A stretch of DNA of 28,678 bases from DATJLY01 sp035604195 (GCA_035604195.1 DATNIY010000057.1:1-28678); one strand, 5' to 3'. Positions 8,284 to 16,939 are shown, counted from the stretch's first letter. Program-made: numbers and translations. Notes: generated by a model not told the origin, from the sequence alone.

Positions 8284-9404
8284 TGGCCGGGCAGCGGCGA
8301 CGAAGCCGGCACGAGCTGCGGCCGGGCGCCATTGCGATTCAAGCGGCGGTGCTCGCGATCGTGCTGCTGCTCGGCACCTACCTCGTCCACAACACGCTCG
8401 TGAACATGGCGCGGCAGGGAATCGCCACCGGCTTCGGCTATCTCGGCCGCGAGGCTGCCTTCGAGATCGGCGAGACGCTCATTCCCTATTCCCCCGCCGA
8501 CAGCTATGGCCGCGCGCTGCTCGTCGGGCTGCTCAACACGCTGCAGGTCGCGATCATCGGCATCGTCGTCTCGACCGTTCTCGGCACGCTCATCGGCATC
8601 GCGCGATTGAGCGGCAACTGGCTCGTCCGCAAGCTGGCCTGGGCCTATGTCGAAATCCTCCGCAACGTGCCGCTGCTGCTGCAGCTCATCGTCTGGTGGG
8701 ATCTGCTGCGCGTCGCGGCGCCGCCGCCGCGCGCGGCGTGGCAGATCCTGCCGCACATCTTCGTCTCGAACCGGGGTCTGGTCTTTCCGACCCTGATCTG
8801 GTCGCCGGTCTATCTCTGGATGGGCGTCGCGTTGATGGCGGCGCTCGCGGCGGCCCGAATTGTCGCGCGCGGCAAGAAGCGGGCGGCGGCTCTCGCGCTG
8901 ATCTTGCCACTCGCCCTGTTCCTCCTGGCGGGCGCGCCCCTCGCCTGGGAGGTTCCGGAATTGCAGGGATTCAATTTCAGCGGCGGGCACACGCTGTCGC
9001 CGGAGTTGGCGGCGCTGCTCGTCGGGCTCATCGTCTATACCGCCGCCTTCATCGCGGAGATCGTGCGCAGCGGCATCGAGGGCGTGAGCCGCGGCCAGAG
9101 CGAGGCGGCGGCGGCGCTCGGCCTCAATCGGCGGCAAGCGCTGCGACTGGTCATCCTGCCGCAGGCGCTGCGCATCGTCATTCCGCCGCTCATCGGCGAG
9201 TATCTCGCGCTCACCAAGAACAGCTCGCTGGCGATTGCCATCGGCTATCCCGATTTGACCGCGATCACCTATACGACGCTCAATCAAACCGGGCAGGCGG
9301 TCGAGGCGATCGCGCTGATGATGGCGATCTATTTGGCGCTGAGCCTCGCAACCTCGCTGATCATGAACTGGTACAACGCGCGCGTCGCCCTGGTGGAGCG
9401 GTGA
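8283..9404 (+). CDS. aapQ: General L-amino acid ABC transporter permease 1
   Basis: A 373-residue inner-membrane permease of the HisM/GlnP family. It has an N-terminal hydrophobic segment (IAIQAAVLAIVLLLGTYLV), a core with NTLQVAIIGIVVSTVLGTLIG, and a C-terminal EAA loop (SEAAAALGLNRRQALRLVILPQALR). The long insert between the first core helices, with extra membrane segments, is typical of AapQ/BztB rather than of small polar amino-acid permeases. It is somewhat shorter than the roughly 400 residues usual for this subunit. The ATG at 8283 overlaps the aapJ stop and the end overlaps the aapM start by 4 bp, so the four genes are translationally coupled. Confidence 0.92.
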   Translation: MAGQRRRSRHELRPGAIAIQAAVLAIVLLLGTYLVHNTLVNMARQGIATGFGYLGREAAFEIGETLIPYSPADSYGRALLVGLLNTLQVAIIGIVVSTVLGTLIGIARLSGNWLVRKLAWAYVEILRNVPLLLQLIVWWDLLRVAAPPPRAAWQILPHIFVSNRGLVFPTLIWSPVYLWMGVALMAALAAARIVARGKKRAAALALILPLALFLLAGAPLAWEVPELQGFNFSGGHTLSPELAALLVGLIVYTAAFIAEIVRSGIEGVSRGQSEAAAALGLNRRQALRLVILPQALRIVIPPLIGEYLALTKNSSLAIAIGYPDLTAITYTTLNQTGQAVEAIALMMAIYLALSLATSLIMNWYNARVALVER

Positions 9405-10465
9405 AAACGCTGCGTCGCCAGTCCGCGCTGCGCTGGCTGCGCGCCAACCTGTTCAGCAGCGTCTTCAATGCGAGCCTGACGCTCGTCGCCCTCTATCTTC
9501 TGCTACGCGCAGCCATCGCGGTCGTCCGCTGGGGGCTCGTCGATGCCGTCTGGTCGGCGCCTGACGGCCGCGCCTGTCTTGCCGCGAGCCAGGGCGCGGG
9601 CGCGTGCTGGGCCTTCATCGGCGTGTGGCACCGCTTCATCCTGTTCGGCCGCTATCCCTATGACGAGCAATGGCGGCCGCTCTTGGTGGTCGTCATCTGC
9701 ATCGCAGTGTTGCTGGCGAGCTGCCGGCGGGCTTTGTGGGGGCGGCGGCTTGCGGCGCTCTGGCTCGGCGGATTGATTGCGAGCGGCGTGCTCATGGCGG
9801 GCGGCGTCTTTGGCTTGGCGCCGGTGCCGAGCGATTTGTGGAACGGCTTGCCCTTGACCTTGATGCTCTCGGTGCTCGGCCTCGCCGCGGCCTTTCCGCT
9901 GTCGATCGCGCTGGCGCTGGCGCGGCGCTCGAGCTTGCCGGCGGTGCGCGCGCTCGCGGTGGGCTATATCGAGATCGTGCGCGGCGTGCCCCTGGTCACC
10001 GTTCTCTTCATGGCGACGGTGATGCTGCCCTTGTTCCTGCCCGCGGGCGTCACGCTCAACAAGCTCGCCTGCGCGCAAGCGGGATTGATCTTGTTCTACG
10101 CCGCCTATCTTGCCGAGGTCGTGCGCGGCGGATTGCAGGCGATCCCCGCGGGGCAGTACGAGGCGGCGGACGCGCTGGGGCTCGGCTACTGGCGGCGGAC
10201 GCGATTGGTGATCCTGCCGCAGGCGCTCAGCATCGCGATCCCGCCGCTGGTCAACACGTTCATCGCCGCCTTCAAGGACACGACGCTCGTCACCATCGTC
10301 GGGCTCTTCGACCTGATCGCGACCGCCGGCAACGCCATCACCGATCCCGCTTGGCGCGGCTTCTTCGCCGAGGCCTATGTCTTCGTCGGCGCGATCTACT
10401 TCGTCTTCTGCGGCTTCATGTCGCGCTACAGCGGCGAGCTCGAGCGCGGACGGGGCGAGCCATGA
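9401..10465 (+). CDS. aapM: General L-amino acid ABC transporter permease 2
   Basis: A 354-residue partner permease. The N-terminus MKTLRRQSALRWLRANLFSS precedes a first membrane segment and a region around GACWAFIGVWHRFILFGRYP that is conserved in AapM/BztC. The core includes YIEIVRGVPLVTVLFMATVM and the EAA loop YEAADALGLGYWRRTRLVILPQALS. It pairs with AapQ to form the membrane channel. Start GTG at 9401 overlaps the aapQ stop (GTGA), and the stop overlaps the aapP ATG (ATGA). A much longer open frame to the left is only the antiparallel or out-of-frame shadow of aapQ. Confidence 0.92.
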   Translation: MKTLRRQSALRWLRANLFSSVFNASLTLVALYLLLRAAIAVVRWGLVDAVWSAPDGRACLAASQGAGACWAFIGVWHRFILFGRYPYDEQWRPLLVVVICIAVLLASCRRALWGRRLAALWLGGLIASGVLMAGGVFGLAPVPSDLWNGLPLTLMLSVLGLAAAFPLSIALALARRSSLPAVRALAVGYIEIVRGVPLVTVLFMATVMLPLFLPAGVTLNKLACAQAGLILFYAAYLAEVVRGGLQAIPAGQYEAADALGLGYWRRTRLVILPQALSIAIPPLVNTFIAAFKDTTLVTIVGLFDLIATAGNAITDPAWRGFFAEAYVFVGAIYFVFCGFMSRYSGELERGRGEP

Positions 10466-11214
10466 GCGAGACTGCCGCGCCGGCGATGATCGAGCTGCGC
10501 AATCTGCGCAAATGGTACGGCGCGTTCGAGGCGCTGCGCGGCGTCAGCCTCGATGTGGCGCGCGGCGAGCGGGTGGTGGTGTGCGGGCCGTCGGGCTCGG
10601 GCAAGTCGACGCTCATCCGCTGCATCAACGGCCTCGAGCCGCATGACGAGGGCGAGATCATCGTCGACGGCATGGTCCTCACCGGCGAGAAGCGGCAGAT
10701 CGAGGCGGTGCGCCGCGAGGTCGGCATGGTGTTCCAGCAGTTCAACCTGTTTCCGCATCTGACGGTGCTGGAGAATCTGACCTTGGCGCCGGTGTGGGTG
10801 CGGCGCATGCCGCTCAAGGAGGCGCAGGATCTCGCCATGCAGCTCTTGGCGCGCGTGCATATCGCGGAGCAGGCGGAAAAATATCCGGGCCAGCTCTCGG
10901 GCGGGCAGCAGCAGCGCGTCGCCATCGCCCGCGCGCTCGCCATGCGGCCCAAGGCGATGCTGTTCGACGAGCCGACCTCCGCGCTCGATCCCGAGATGAT
11001 CCAGGAAGTGCTGGACGTCATGGTCGAGCTGGCGCGCGAGGGCATGACCATGATTTGCGTCACCCACGAGATGGGCTTCGCCCGCACCGTCGCCGACACC
11101 ATGGTGTTCATGGACGAGGGGCAGATCATCGAGCGCGCCCCGCCCGAAGAATTCTTCGCGGCCCCGCGGAGCGAGCGCACGCGGCTGTTCTTGAGCCGCA
11201 TCTTGCGGAAGTAG
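10462..11214 (+). CDS. aapP: General L-amino acid ABC transporter ATP-binding protein
   Basis: A 250-residue ABC ATPase of the HisP/GlnQ type. Walker A GPSGSGKS is at residues 42-49, then VGMVFQQFNLFPHLTVLEN (Q-loop), signature LSGGQQQRVAIARAL, Walker B AMLFDEPTSALD and the switch histidine in CVTHEMGFA. It powers import through AapQM. The ATG at 10462 overlaps the aapM stop by 4 bp. The gene converges on sseA with only 8 bp between stop codons and no room for a separate terminator, so read-through or an overlapping 3' end is expected. Confidence 0.95.
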   Translation: MSETAAPAMIELRNLRKWYGAFEALRGVSLDVARGERVVVCGPSGSGKSTLIRCINGLEPHDEGEIIVDGMVLTGEKRQIEAVRREVGMVFQQFNLFPHLTVLENLTLAPVWVRRMPLKEAQDLAMQLLARVHIAEQAEKYPGQLSGGQQQRVAIARALAMRPKAMLFDEPTSALDPEMIQEVLDVMVELAREGMTMICVTHEMGFARTVADTMVFMDEGQIIERAPPEEFFAAPRSERTRLFLSRILRK

Positions 11215-11222
11215 GCGGGCGA

Positions 11223-12083
11223 TCAGCCGTCGCCGGTCGCGATTGGTGTGTCGCCCGGCCGCCCCCATTCCGACCACGAACCGTCATAGACCGAGGGCTC
11301 GGGCCAGCCGATGAGATGGAGCCCGAATGCCAGCGCGCAGGCGGTGACGCCCGAGCCGCAGCTGCACACGATGGGCGTCTCTTTCGTCACTCCGAGGGCG
11401 CGGAATTGCGCCTCCAGCGCCTCGGCAGGCAAAACGGTGCGCGCTTTGGGATGTGACAGCCGGTCGGAGGGCAGGTTGAGGCTGCCGGGGATGTGGCCCG
11501 AGCGCAGGCCCGCCCGCGGCTCCGGCGCGGTGCCGGCGAAGCGCCCGGCGGCGCGCGCATCGATGATCCGCTCGCGCTTGCTCGCGAGATTGTCCATGAG
11601 CTGCGCCTGGTCGCGCAGCTTGTTGCGGGCGAGGCGCGCAGTAAAGCGGCGCTCGGGCGGATGCGGCACGGCGTCGGTGACGGGCCTTTCTTCGGCGAGC
11701 CATTTCGGCAGCCCGCCATCGAGGATCGCCACATCGCCATGGCCGAAGACGCGCAGGCTCCACCACACCCGTGGCGCCGACCCCAGCCCGAAGCCGTCAT
11801 AGACGACGATCTTCTGCCCATCGCCCAGGCCGAGCCGGCCGACGCTGCGCGCGAACTCCTCCGCCGAGGGCAGCATGTGCGGCAGCGGATCGCGCGCATC
11901 GGCGATGGCGTCGATGTCGAAGAACACCGCGCCGGGAATGTGCCGCTTGGCGTAATCCTCCGCGGCGGTCGGGGTGACGCCGGGCAGCTTGAAGGTGCCG
12001 TCGACGATGGAGATTGCGGGATCGTCGAGATGGGCGGCGAGAAATTCGGTGGACACCAGCGCTTCCGGATGGGCGTAGGGCAT
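11223..12083 (-). CDS. sseA: 3-mercaptopyruvate sulfurtransferase (rhodanese family)
   Basis: A 286-residue two-domain rhodanese protein. The active loop is CGSGVTA with the catalytic Cys242; the CGSG(V/T)TA form marks 3-mercaptopyruvate sulfurtransferase, while thiosulfate rhodaneses have charged residues in the loop. Other family marks are HIPGAVFFDIDAIAD in the first domain and RSGHIPGSLNLP in the second. It moves sulfur from 3-mercaptopyruvate, a cysteine breakdown product, to thiols or cyanide in the cytoplasm. The start ATG at 12083 has AAGGAG upstream at good spacing. The gene lies 10 bp behind cysK and is almost certainly co-transcribed with it, coupling cysteine synthesis and cysteine sulfur use. 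Confidence 0.92.
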   Translation of the reverse strand: MPYAHPEALVSTEFLAAHLDDPAISIVDGTFKLPGVTPTAAEDYAKRHIPGAVFFDIDAIADARDPLPHMLPSAEEFARSVGRLGLGDGQKIVVYDGFGLGSAPRVWWSLRVFGHGDVAILDGGLPKWLAEERPVTDAVPHPPERRFTARLARNKLRDQAQLMDNLASKRERIIDARAAGRFAGTAPEPRAGLRSGHIPGSLNLPSDRLSHPKARTVLPAEALEAQFRALGVTKETPIVCSCGSGVTACALAFGLHLIGWPEPSVYDGSWSEWGRPGDTPIATGDG

Positions 12084-12093
12084 CGGCGGCTCC

Positions 12094-13098
12094 TTACCCC
12101 TCGAGCCATTTCGGCACGGGCAGGTTGCGCTCGCGCAAGAAGGCGGGATTGAACAGCTTCGACTGATAGCGCGTGCCGTAATCGGCGAGCACGGTGACGA
12201 TGGTGTGGCCGGGGCCCATTTCCTTGGCTGCCTTGATCGCGCCGAGGATGTTGATGCCGGTCGAGCCGCCCAGGATCAGCCCCTCCTCGAGCACGAGGTC
12301 GAACAGCACCGGCAGCATCTCCGCATCGGTCACTTGGAACCAGCCGTCGAGCGGCGCGCCTTCGAGATTCTTGGTGATGCGGCCCTGGCCGATGCCCTCG
12401 GTGATCGAGCTGCCCTCGGCTTTGAGCTCGCCCTTGGCATAGTAGCCGTAAATCGCCGAGCCCATGGGATCGGCGAGGAAGATCTTGACCGCGGGATTGC
12501 GCTCCTTCAATGCCATGGCGACGCCGGCGAGCGTGCCGCCGGTGCCGACCGAGGCGACGAAGGCATCGACCTTGCCCGCGGTGTCGCGCCAGATCTCAGG
12601 CCCGGTGGCCTCGTAATGGGCGCGCCGGTTAGCGAGATTGTCGAACTGGTTGGCCCAGATCGCGCCGTTCGGCTCCTTGGCCGCCACCTCTTGCGCAAGC
12701 TGCTCGGAATAGCGCACGTAGTTCATCGGATTGCTGTAGGGCACGGCGGGCACGAGCCGGAGATCGGCGCCGCACAGAAGGAGCATGTCCTTCTTCTCCT
12801 GGCTCTGCGTCTCCGGCATGACGATGACCGAGCGGTATCCCAAAGCATTGCCGACGAGCGCAAGCCCGATGCCGGTATTGCCCGCGGTGCCCTCGACGAT
12901 GACGCCGCCCGGGCGCAGCGCGCCGCGCTCCTCCGCATCCCTGACGATCCACAGCGCCGCGCGGTCCTTGACCGAGCCGCCGGGATTGAGAAATTCGGCC
13001 TTGCCGAGGATGGTGCAGCCGGTCTCCTGCGACGCGCGCCGCAGCCGAATGAGCGGGGTGTTGCCGATGGTGTCGATGAACCCGGAGCGGATCGTCAT
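12094..13098 (-). CDS. cysK: Cysteine synthase (O-acetylserine sulfhydrylase family)
   Basis: A 334-residue fold-II PLP enzyme. The PLP lysine is Lys44 in NPGGSVKDR, the substrate/phosphate loops EGTAGNTGIGLA and SVGTGGTLAG are present, and GGSTGINI lies near the C-terminus. It makes cysteine from O-acetylserine and sulfide. The TAGNTG form (Ala where classical CysK has Ser in TSGNTG) and the VPYSNPMNY segment place it in a subgroup common in alphaproteobacteria and fungi, not the short E. coli CysK type. The ATG at 13098 fits a promoter 36 bp upstream; a TTG at 13113 would add five residues. First gene of cysK-sseA. Confidence 0.9.
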   Translation of the reverse strand: MTIRSGFIDTIGNTPLIRLRRASQETGCTILGKAEFLNPGGSVKDRAALWIVRDAEERGALRPGGVIVEGTAGNTGIGLALVGNALGYRSVIVMPETQSQEKKDMLLLCGADLRLVPAVPYSNPMNYVRYSEQLAQEVAAKEPNGAIWANQFDNLANRRAHYEATGPEIWRDTAGKVDAFVASVGTGGTLAGVAMALKERNPAVKIFLADPMGSAIYGYYAKGELKAEGSSITEGIGQGRITKNLEGAPLDGWFQVTDAEMLPVLFDLVLEEGLILGGSTGINILGAIKAAKEMGPGHTIVTVLADYGTRYQSKLFNPAFLRERNLPVPKWLEG

Positions 13099-13133
13099 GG
13101 CGGTCTGGCACAAGGCGGCGGGAACATTGCGAG

Positions 13134-13161
13134 ACTATAGGTATCGAAGCGGCGCGTTCAA
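13134..13161 (-). promoter_or_regulatory. Sigma70-like promoter for cysK-sseA
   Basis: On the minus strand TTGAAC (13156-13161) and TATAGT (13134-13139) are separated by 16 bp. This is the best -35/-10 pair seen in the window. It predicts a transcript start near 13127 and a leader of about 30 nt before the cysK ATG at 13098. The spacer contains a 14-bp sequence that recurs at 15921-15934. Confidence 0.6.
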
Positions 13162-13203
13162 GGGCGGTTGACTCGGCCGCGCGGAGCGGCGGAGAATTGA
13201 TCG

Positions 13204-14808
13204 GTGCTCCCACCGTCGCTTCGCGCCTTGCGCCCTGCCTTGCTCGCGCTGCCGTTGGCGGTCGCCGGCGCGGCCGCGCTCGCCGGCGAGATTCCCCGCG
13301 ACACGGTGGTGATGGCGAAGCGCATCGACGACATCGTCTCGCTCGATCCCGCCGAGGCTTACGAGTTGTCCGACGAGGAGGTCATCGGCAATCTCTACGA
13401 CCGGCTGCTCGATTACGATCCCGCGCACCCCGCCGACATCCGCGGCGATCTCGCTTCATCATGGAGCGTCGATGAGGACGGCCGCACCTATACCTTCCGG
13501 CTGCGTCCGGACGCGCGCTTCGCGTCCGGCGCGCCGGTGACGGCGGAGGACGTCGCCTTCTCGCTGCGGCGCGCCGTTCGCTTGGAGCTCACGCCGGCCT
13601 TCGTGCTGCAACAGTTCGGCCTCAGCCGCGACGATGTCGGCGAGCGCATTCGCGCGCCGGACGCAGAGACCGTCGTGATCGAGACCGCGACCCGGCTCGC
13701 GCCGAGCCTGCTCTATTACTGTCTCACCGCGACCGTCGGCTCGATCGTCGAGCGCGCCCAAGTGTTGGCGCATGAGCGCGACGGCGATCTCGGCCATGCC
13801 TGGCTCGCGTTTCATTCGGCGGGCTCGGGTCCCTATCGTCTCAAAACGTGGCGGCCGGGCGAGCGCTACACGCTCGATGCGGTTCCGGGATCCTGGCGGG
13901 GCGCGCCCAAGAACCGCGAGATCATCGTCCTCGACGTCAAGGAGCCGGCGACGCAGCGTCTGCTGGTGACGCATGGCGATGCCGATTATGCCCGCGACCT
14001 CGACAAGGACCAGATCGACGCGCTCGCCAAGGACTCGCGCATCGTCTTCGACCGCGCCTTGCAGACGATGCTGACCTATCTCGCGCTCAATCAGCGCAAC
14101 CCCTATCTGCGCCGGAAGCCGGTGATCGAGGCGCTCAAATATCTCGTCGACTATGACGGCATCGTCGCGGGTCTGCTCGGCGGCACGCGAATCGTGCATC
14201 AGGCCTTCCTGCCGGACGGCATCGTCGGCGCGAGCGACGAGCTTCCCTTCCGCTACGAGCCCGAGCGCGCCAAGGCGCTGCTGCGCACGGCCGATTTGCC
14301 CGACGGCTTCGCGGTCAGCCTCGACGTCGCCGCCGCCTCGCCGGCGCTCGACATCGCCCAGGCCTTGCAGGCGAGCTTCGCGCGCGCCGGCATCCGGGTC
14401 ACCATCCTGCCCGGCGACGACAAGGAGACGCTCACCAAATACCGGGCGCGCCGGCACGAGCTCTATCTGGGCAATTGGGGCACCGACTATCCCGATCCCG
14501 AGAGCAACGCGCAGGCCTTCCTGGTCGACGATGACGAAAGCGAGGGCGCCGCGGTCAAGACGCTCGCCTGGCGCAATTCGTGGCAGGACCCGGATCTGGC
14601 GCAGCGCGTCGCCGCGGCGGCGCAGGCGAGCGACATCGATCGCCGCGCCGCGCTCTACCGCGCGCTGCAACGCGACGCCCAACGCGAAGCGCCCTATGTC
14701 ATGTTGTTCCAGGACGTGGCGGTGGCGGCGCACCGTCGCGGCATCGACGGCTTGGTCCTCGGCGCGAGCCCCGATCGCACGCGCTATGCCGGCATCGAGA
14801 AGCGCTAA
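13204..14808 (+). CDS. ABC transporter substrate-binding protein, peptide/nickel family (family 5)
   Basis: A 534-residue periplasmic binding protein. The signal peptide is clear (MLPPSLRALRP then an Ala/Leu core, cleavage likely after A27 in ALA-GE). The mature part shows the family-5 pattern: SLDPAEAYELSDEEVIGNLYDRL, LASSWSVDEDGRTYTFRLRPDARFASG, APVTAEDVAFSLRR, and later RKPVIEALKYLVDYDGI. Family members bind di- or oligopeptides, nickel chelates, opines or glycosides; the ligand is not readable here. The GTG at 13204 has a GGAG about 9 bp upstream. Its likely partners, two permeases and two ATPases at 15935-19348, are on the same strand but separated by a palindromic repeat and a reverse-strand hydrolase gene. 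Confidence 0.9.
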   Translation: MLPPSLRALRPALLALPLAVAGAAALAGEIPRDTVVMAKRIDDIVSLDPAEAYELSDEEVIGNLYDRLLDYDPAHPADIRGDLASSWSVDEDGRTYTFRLRPDARFASGAPVTAEDVAFSLRRAVRLELTPAFVLQQFGLSRDDVGERIRAPDAETVVIETATRLAPSLLYYCLTATVGSIVERAQVLAHERDGDLGHAWLAFHSAGSGPYRLKTWRPGERYTLDAVPGSWRGAPKNREIIVLDVKEPATQRLLVTHGDADYARDLDKDQIDALAKDSRIVFDRALQTMLTYLALNQRNPYLRRKPVIEALKYLVDYDGIVAGLLGGTRIVHQAFLPDGIVGASDELPFRYEPERAKALLRTADLPDGFAVSLDVAAASPALDIAQALQASFARAGIRVTILPGDDKETLTKYRARRHELYLGNWGTDYPDPESNAQAFLVDDDESEGAAVKTLAWRNSWQDPDLAQRVAAAAQASDIDRRAALYRALQRDAQREAPYVMLFQDVAVAAHRRGIDGLVLGASPDRTRYAGIEKR

Positions 14809-14830
14809 GGGGGCGGCGCTGCAATCGGCG

Positions 14831-14948
14831 CGTCCTTCGAGACGCCGGCTTCGCCGGCTCCTCAGGATAAGGCTCTTATCTTTGTGCCATCAAAGATTTT
14901 CCTCGTGCTGAGGAGCGCTGCGGAGCAGCGCATCTCGAAGCACGCACG
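14831..14948. repeat. Palindromic intergenic repeat element
   Basis: An imperfect inverted repeat of about 118 bp lies between convergent genes. The left half reads TTCGAGACGC...GGCTCCTCAGGAT and the right half is its reverse complement in outline (CTGAGGAGC...GCATCTCGAAG). Each half carries its own small hairpin: GCCGGC-ttc-GCCGGC on the left and GCGCTGC-gga-GCAGCGC on the right. Elements with this TTCGAGA/CTCCTCAG design are widespread between genes of alphaproteobacteria. It may serve as a bidirectional terminator here; there is no trailing T-run typical of a simple intrinsic terminator. Confidence 0.75.
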
Positions 14949-14972
14949 GCATCTATGCAGCCGGTTGCCGCC

Positions 14973-15821
14973 CTACCGCGCCTGCCGGCAGATGAACGAA
15001 GCGGCGAGCTGCAGCGCGCGCTGGGAGGCGGCGGAGGCCGGGTTCTGCGTGATGAAGGTATGCGGCTCGCCCGGGAATTTCTCGAGCGTGACCGTGCCGC
15101 CGCGCTTGGCATAGGCGGCGGCGAAGCGGTCGGCCATGTCCGGCGTGAGGTTGTCGTCGGTGGTGCCCTGCAGGATAAGGAGCGGCGGCAGCTCGACCGG
15201 CTCGCCGCGCTCGAGCACCTTCTGCGGATTGCCCTCGCTCATCGCCGCTTCGTCGGCGAAATAGGCGCGGTGCGCGACGAGAAAGCGCTCGATGCCCTTC
15301 GCTTGCGCCATGCGGTAGCGCGCCAGGGGATCGACGACCGGCCAGCCCAGCACGACATAGGCGAGCCGCGCATCGATCTGCGGCGCGCCGGCGAGCGGCA
15401 GAGCGGCATAGCGCGGGTCGCGCGGCTTGAGCGCCGTGAGCATGAGCTGGTGCCCGCCGCTCGAGGTGGCGAGCGCGCCCACCAGTTCGCTGCGGCTGCC
15501 CAATTCCTTGGCGCGGGATTTGAGCCAGCGGATGCCGAAATTGATGTCGGCAATCGAGGCCGGATAGCCCGCCTCGGGCGGCATGCGGAAATCCAAGGAT
15601 AGCGCCAACGCCCCGGCGGCGGCGATGGCGGTGCAGATCGCGGCGTTATTGAGCCGGTCGCCCATGGTCCAGGCGCCGCCATGGATCTCGACGATCGCCG
15701 GCAGCGGCCCGGCCGCGCCGACCGGGCGATAGAGGCGCGCGAGCAGGGCCTTGTCGCCATAGCGCCGGTATTCGACGTCCTCGCTCTCGACCGCATAGCT
15801 CTCTGGCGCCGTTGCATCCAT
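14973..15821 (-). CDS. Alpha/beta hydrolase, hormone-sensitive-lipase-like
   Basis: A 282-residue cytoplasmic esterase-like protein. The oxyanion motif HGGAW is at residues 47-51, the nucleophile elbow is ATSSGG (118-123, Ser120 aligned with the serine of GDSAGG), the acid is in TTDDNLTP (Asp222 or Asp223) and the histidine is His254 in EPHTF. These make a full catalytic triad. The ATG at 15821 is well supported by AAGGAGG 6 bp upstream; a longer frame to 15944 would cross the divergent promoter region. It lies reversed inside a transporter locus, so it might act on an imported ester, amide or peptide, but that is a guess. Substrate unknown. Confidence 0.85.
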   Translation of the reverse strand: MDATAPESYAVESEDVEYRRYGDKALLARLYRPVGAAGPLPAIVEIHGGAWTMGDRLNNAAICTAIAAAGALALSLDFRMPPEAGYPASIADINFGIRWLKSRAKELGSRSELVGALATSSGGHQLMLTALKPRDPRYAALPLAGAPQIDARLAYVVLGWPVVDPLARYRMAQAKGIERFLVAHRAYFADEAAMSEGNPQKVLERGEPVELPPLLILQGTTDDNLTPDMADRFAAAYAKRGGTVTLEKFPGEPHTFITQNPASAASQRALQLAASFICRQAR

Positions 15822-15899
15822 CGCCTGCCTCCTTGCGATGGCGCCGAGCCAAGCATGCCGGCGGCAGCGGCGCAAGCCGCGCGCGACTCGGGACGCTCG

Positions 15900-15928
15900 T
15901 TGATACCTCCGCCGAAGCACGGTATCGA
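15900..15928. promoter_or_regulatory. Small inverted repeat before the permease operon
   Basis: TTGATACC (15900-15907) and GGTATCGA (15921-15928) form an inverted repeat, six bases perfect (GATACC/GGTATC), with 13 bp between. It ends 6 bp before the permease ATG and lies in the 113-bp divergent region shared with the hydrolase. It could be an operator, but short dyads of this size arise by chance. Confidence 0.3.
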
Positions 15929-15934
15929 AGCGGC

Positions 15935-16939
15935 ATGTTGGCACGGCTTGCCCGTCTGCTTGCGACTGTCGGCCTGACGCTCCTGGGATTGCTGCTGGTC
16001 ACCTTCCTCATCGCCCGAATCGTGCCGATCGATCCGGTGCTGGCGGTAGTCGGCGACCGCGCCTCGAGCGCGGTCTATGCCCGCGCGCGCGCCGAGATGG
16101 GATTGGATCGGCCGGTCTGGGTTCAGTTCGCGCGTTACGGCGCGATGGTGCTGCATGGCGATTTCGGCCGCTCGGCCCTGACGCGAAGCCCGGTCACCGC
16201 GGACATCCGCCGCTTCTTCCCCGCGACCATCGAACTCGCCACGCTCGCGACGTTGCTGGGCCTGATCCTGGGCGTGCCGGCGGGCGTCGTCGCGGCGGCG
16301 CGCCACAATCGATGGCCCGACCATGTGCTGCGCATCGTCGGGCTGTTCGGCTATTCGGTCCCGGTGTTTTGGCTCGGCCTCATGGCGCTCTTGCTGTTCT
16401 ACGCCGATCTCGGCTGGGTCGCGGGGCCGGGGCGGCTCGATCCCTGGCTCGACGGCGTCGTGCCCACGCGCAGCGGATTGCTGCTCCTCGACAGCGCGCT
16501 CGCCGGCAACGGACGCGTCTTCGCGAGCGCGCTGGCGCATCTGGCCTTGCCGGCGGCGGTGTTGGGCTATTTCTCGCTCGCCTATATCAGCCGCATGACG
16601 CGCAGCCTGATGCTCGAACAGCTCGGCCAGGACTACATCATGGTGGCGCGCGCCAAGGGGCTGAGCGAGCGCCGCGTGCTGTGGCGCCACGCGCTCGGCA
16701 ATGTGCTGGTCCCGCTCGCCACCGTGGCGACGCTCGCCTATGCCAATCTGCTCGAAGGCTCGGTGCTGACCGAGACGGTCTTCGCCTGGCCGGGGATCGG
16801 CTCCTACATCACGGGCTCGCTCCTGAGCCTCGACATGAACGCGGTCATGGGCGGGACCCTGGTGGTGGGGGCCGCATTCATTTTCCTCAATTTGCTGGTC
16901 GAAGGCGTCTATCGCCGGCTCGATCCGAGGCTCAGGTGA
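15935..16939 (+). CDS. ABC transporter permease, DppB/NikB-like
   Basis: A 334-residue inner-membrane permease of the peptide/nickel family. It starts MLARLARLLATVGLTLLGLL with a first membrane helix, followed by the conserved region DRPVWVQFARYGAMVLHGDFGRS and PVTADIRRFFPATIELA. The coupling loop is QDYIMVARAKGLSERRVLWRHALGN, and the C-terminus ends YRRLDPRLR as is usual for DppB relatives. The ATG at 15935 is chosen because the frame upstream lies in the divergent intergenic region. The stop overlaps the next start by 4 bp. Together with the following three genes it forms a transporter core, probably served by the binding protein at 13204-14808. Confidence 0.92.
   Translation: MLARLARLLATVGLTLLGLLLVTFLIARIVPIDPVLAVVGDRASSAVYARARAEMGLDRPVWVQFARYGAMVLHGDFGRSALTRSPVTADIRRFFPATIELATLATLLGLILGVPAGVVAAARHNRWPDHVLRIVGLFGYSVPVFWLGLMALLLFYADLGWVAGPGRLDPWLDGVVPTRSGLLLLDSALAGNGRVFASALAHLALPAAVLGYFSLAYISRMTRSLMLEQLGQDYIMVARAKGLSERRVLWRHALGNVLVPLATVATLAYANLLEGSVLTETVFAWPGIGSYITGSLLSLDMNAVMGGTLVVGAAFIFLNLLVEGVYRRLDPRLR

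Noticed and set aside
13140..15934. The repeated 14-mer as attachment sites of an integrated element
   Set aside because: The segment between carries no integrase or transposase, and one exact 14-mer match is expected by chance in a window this long.
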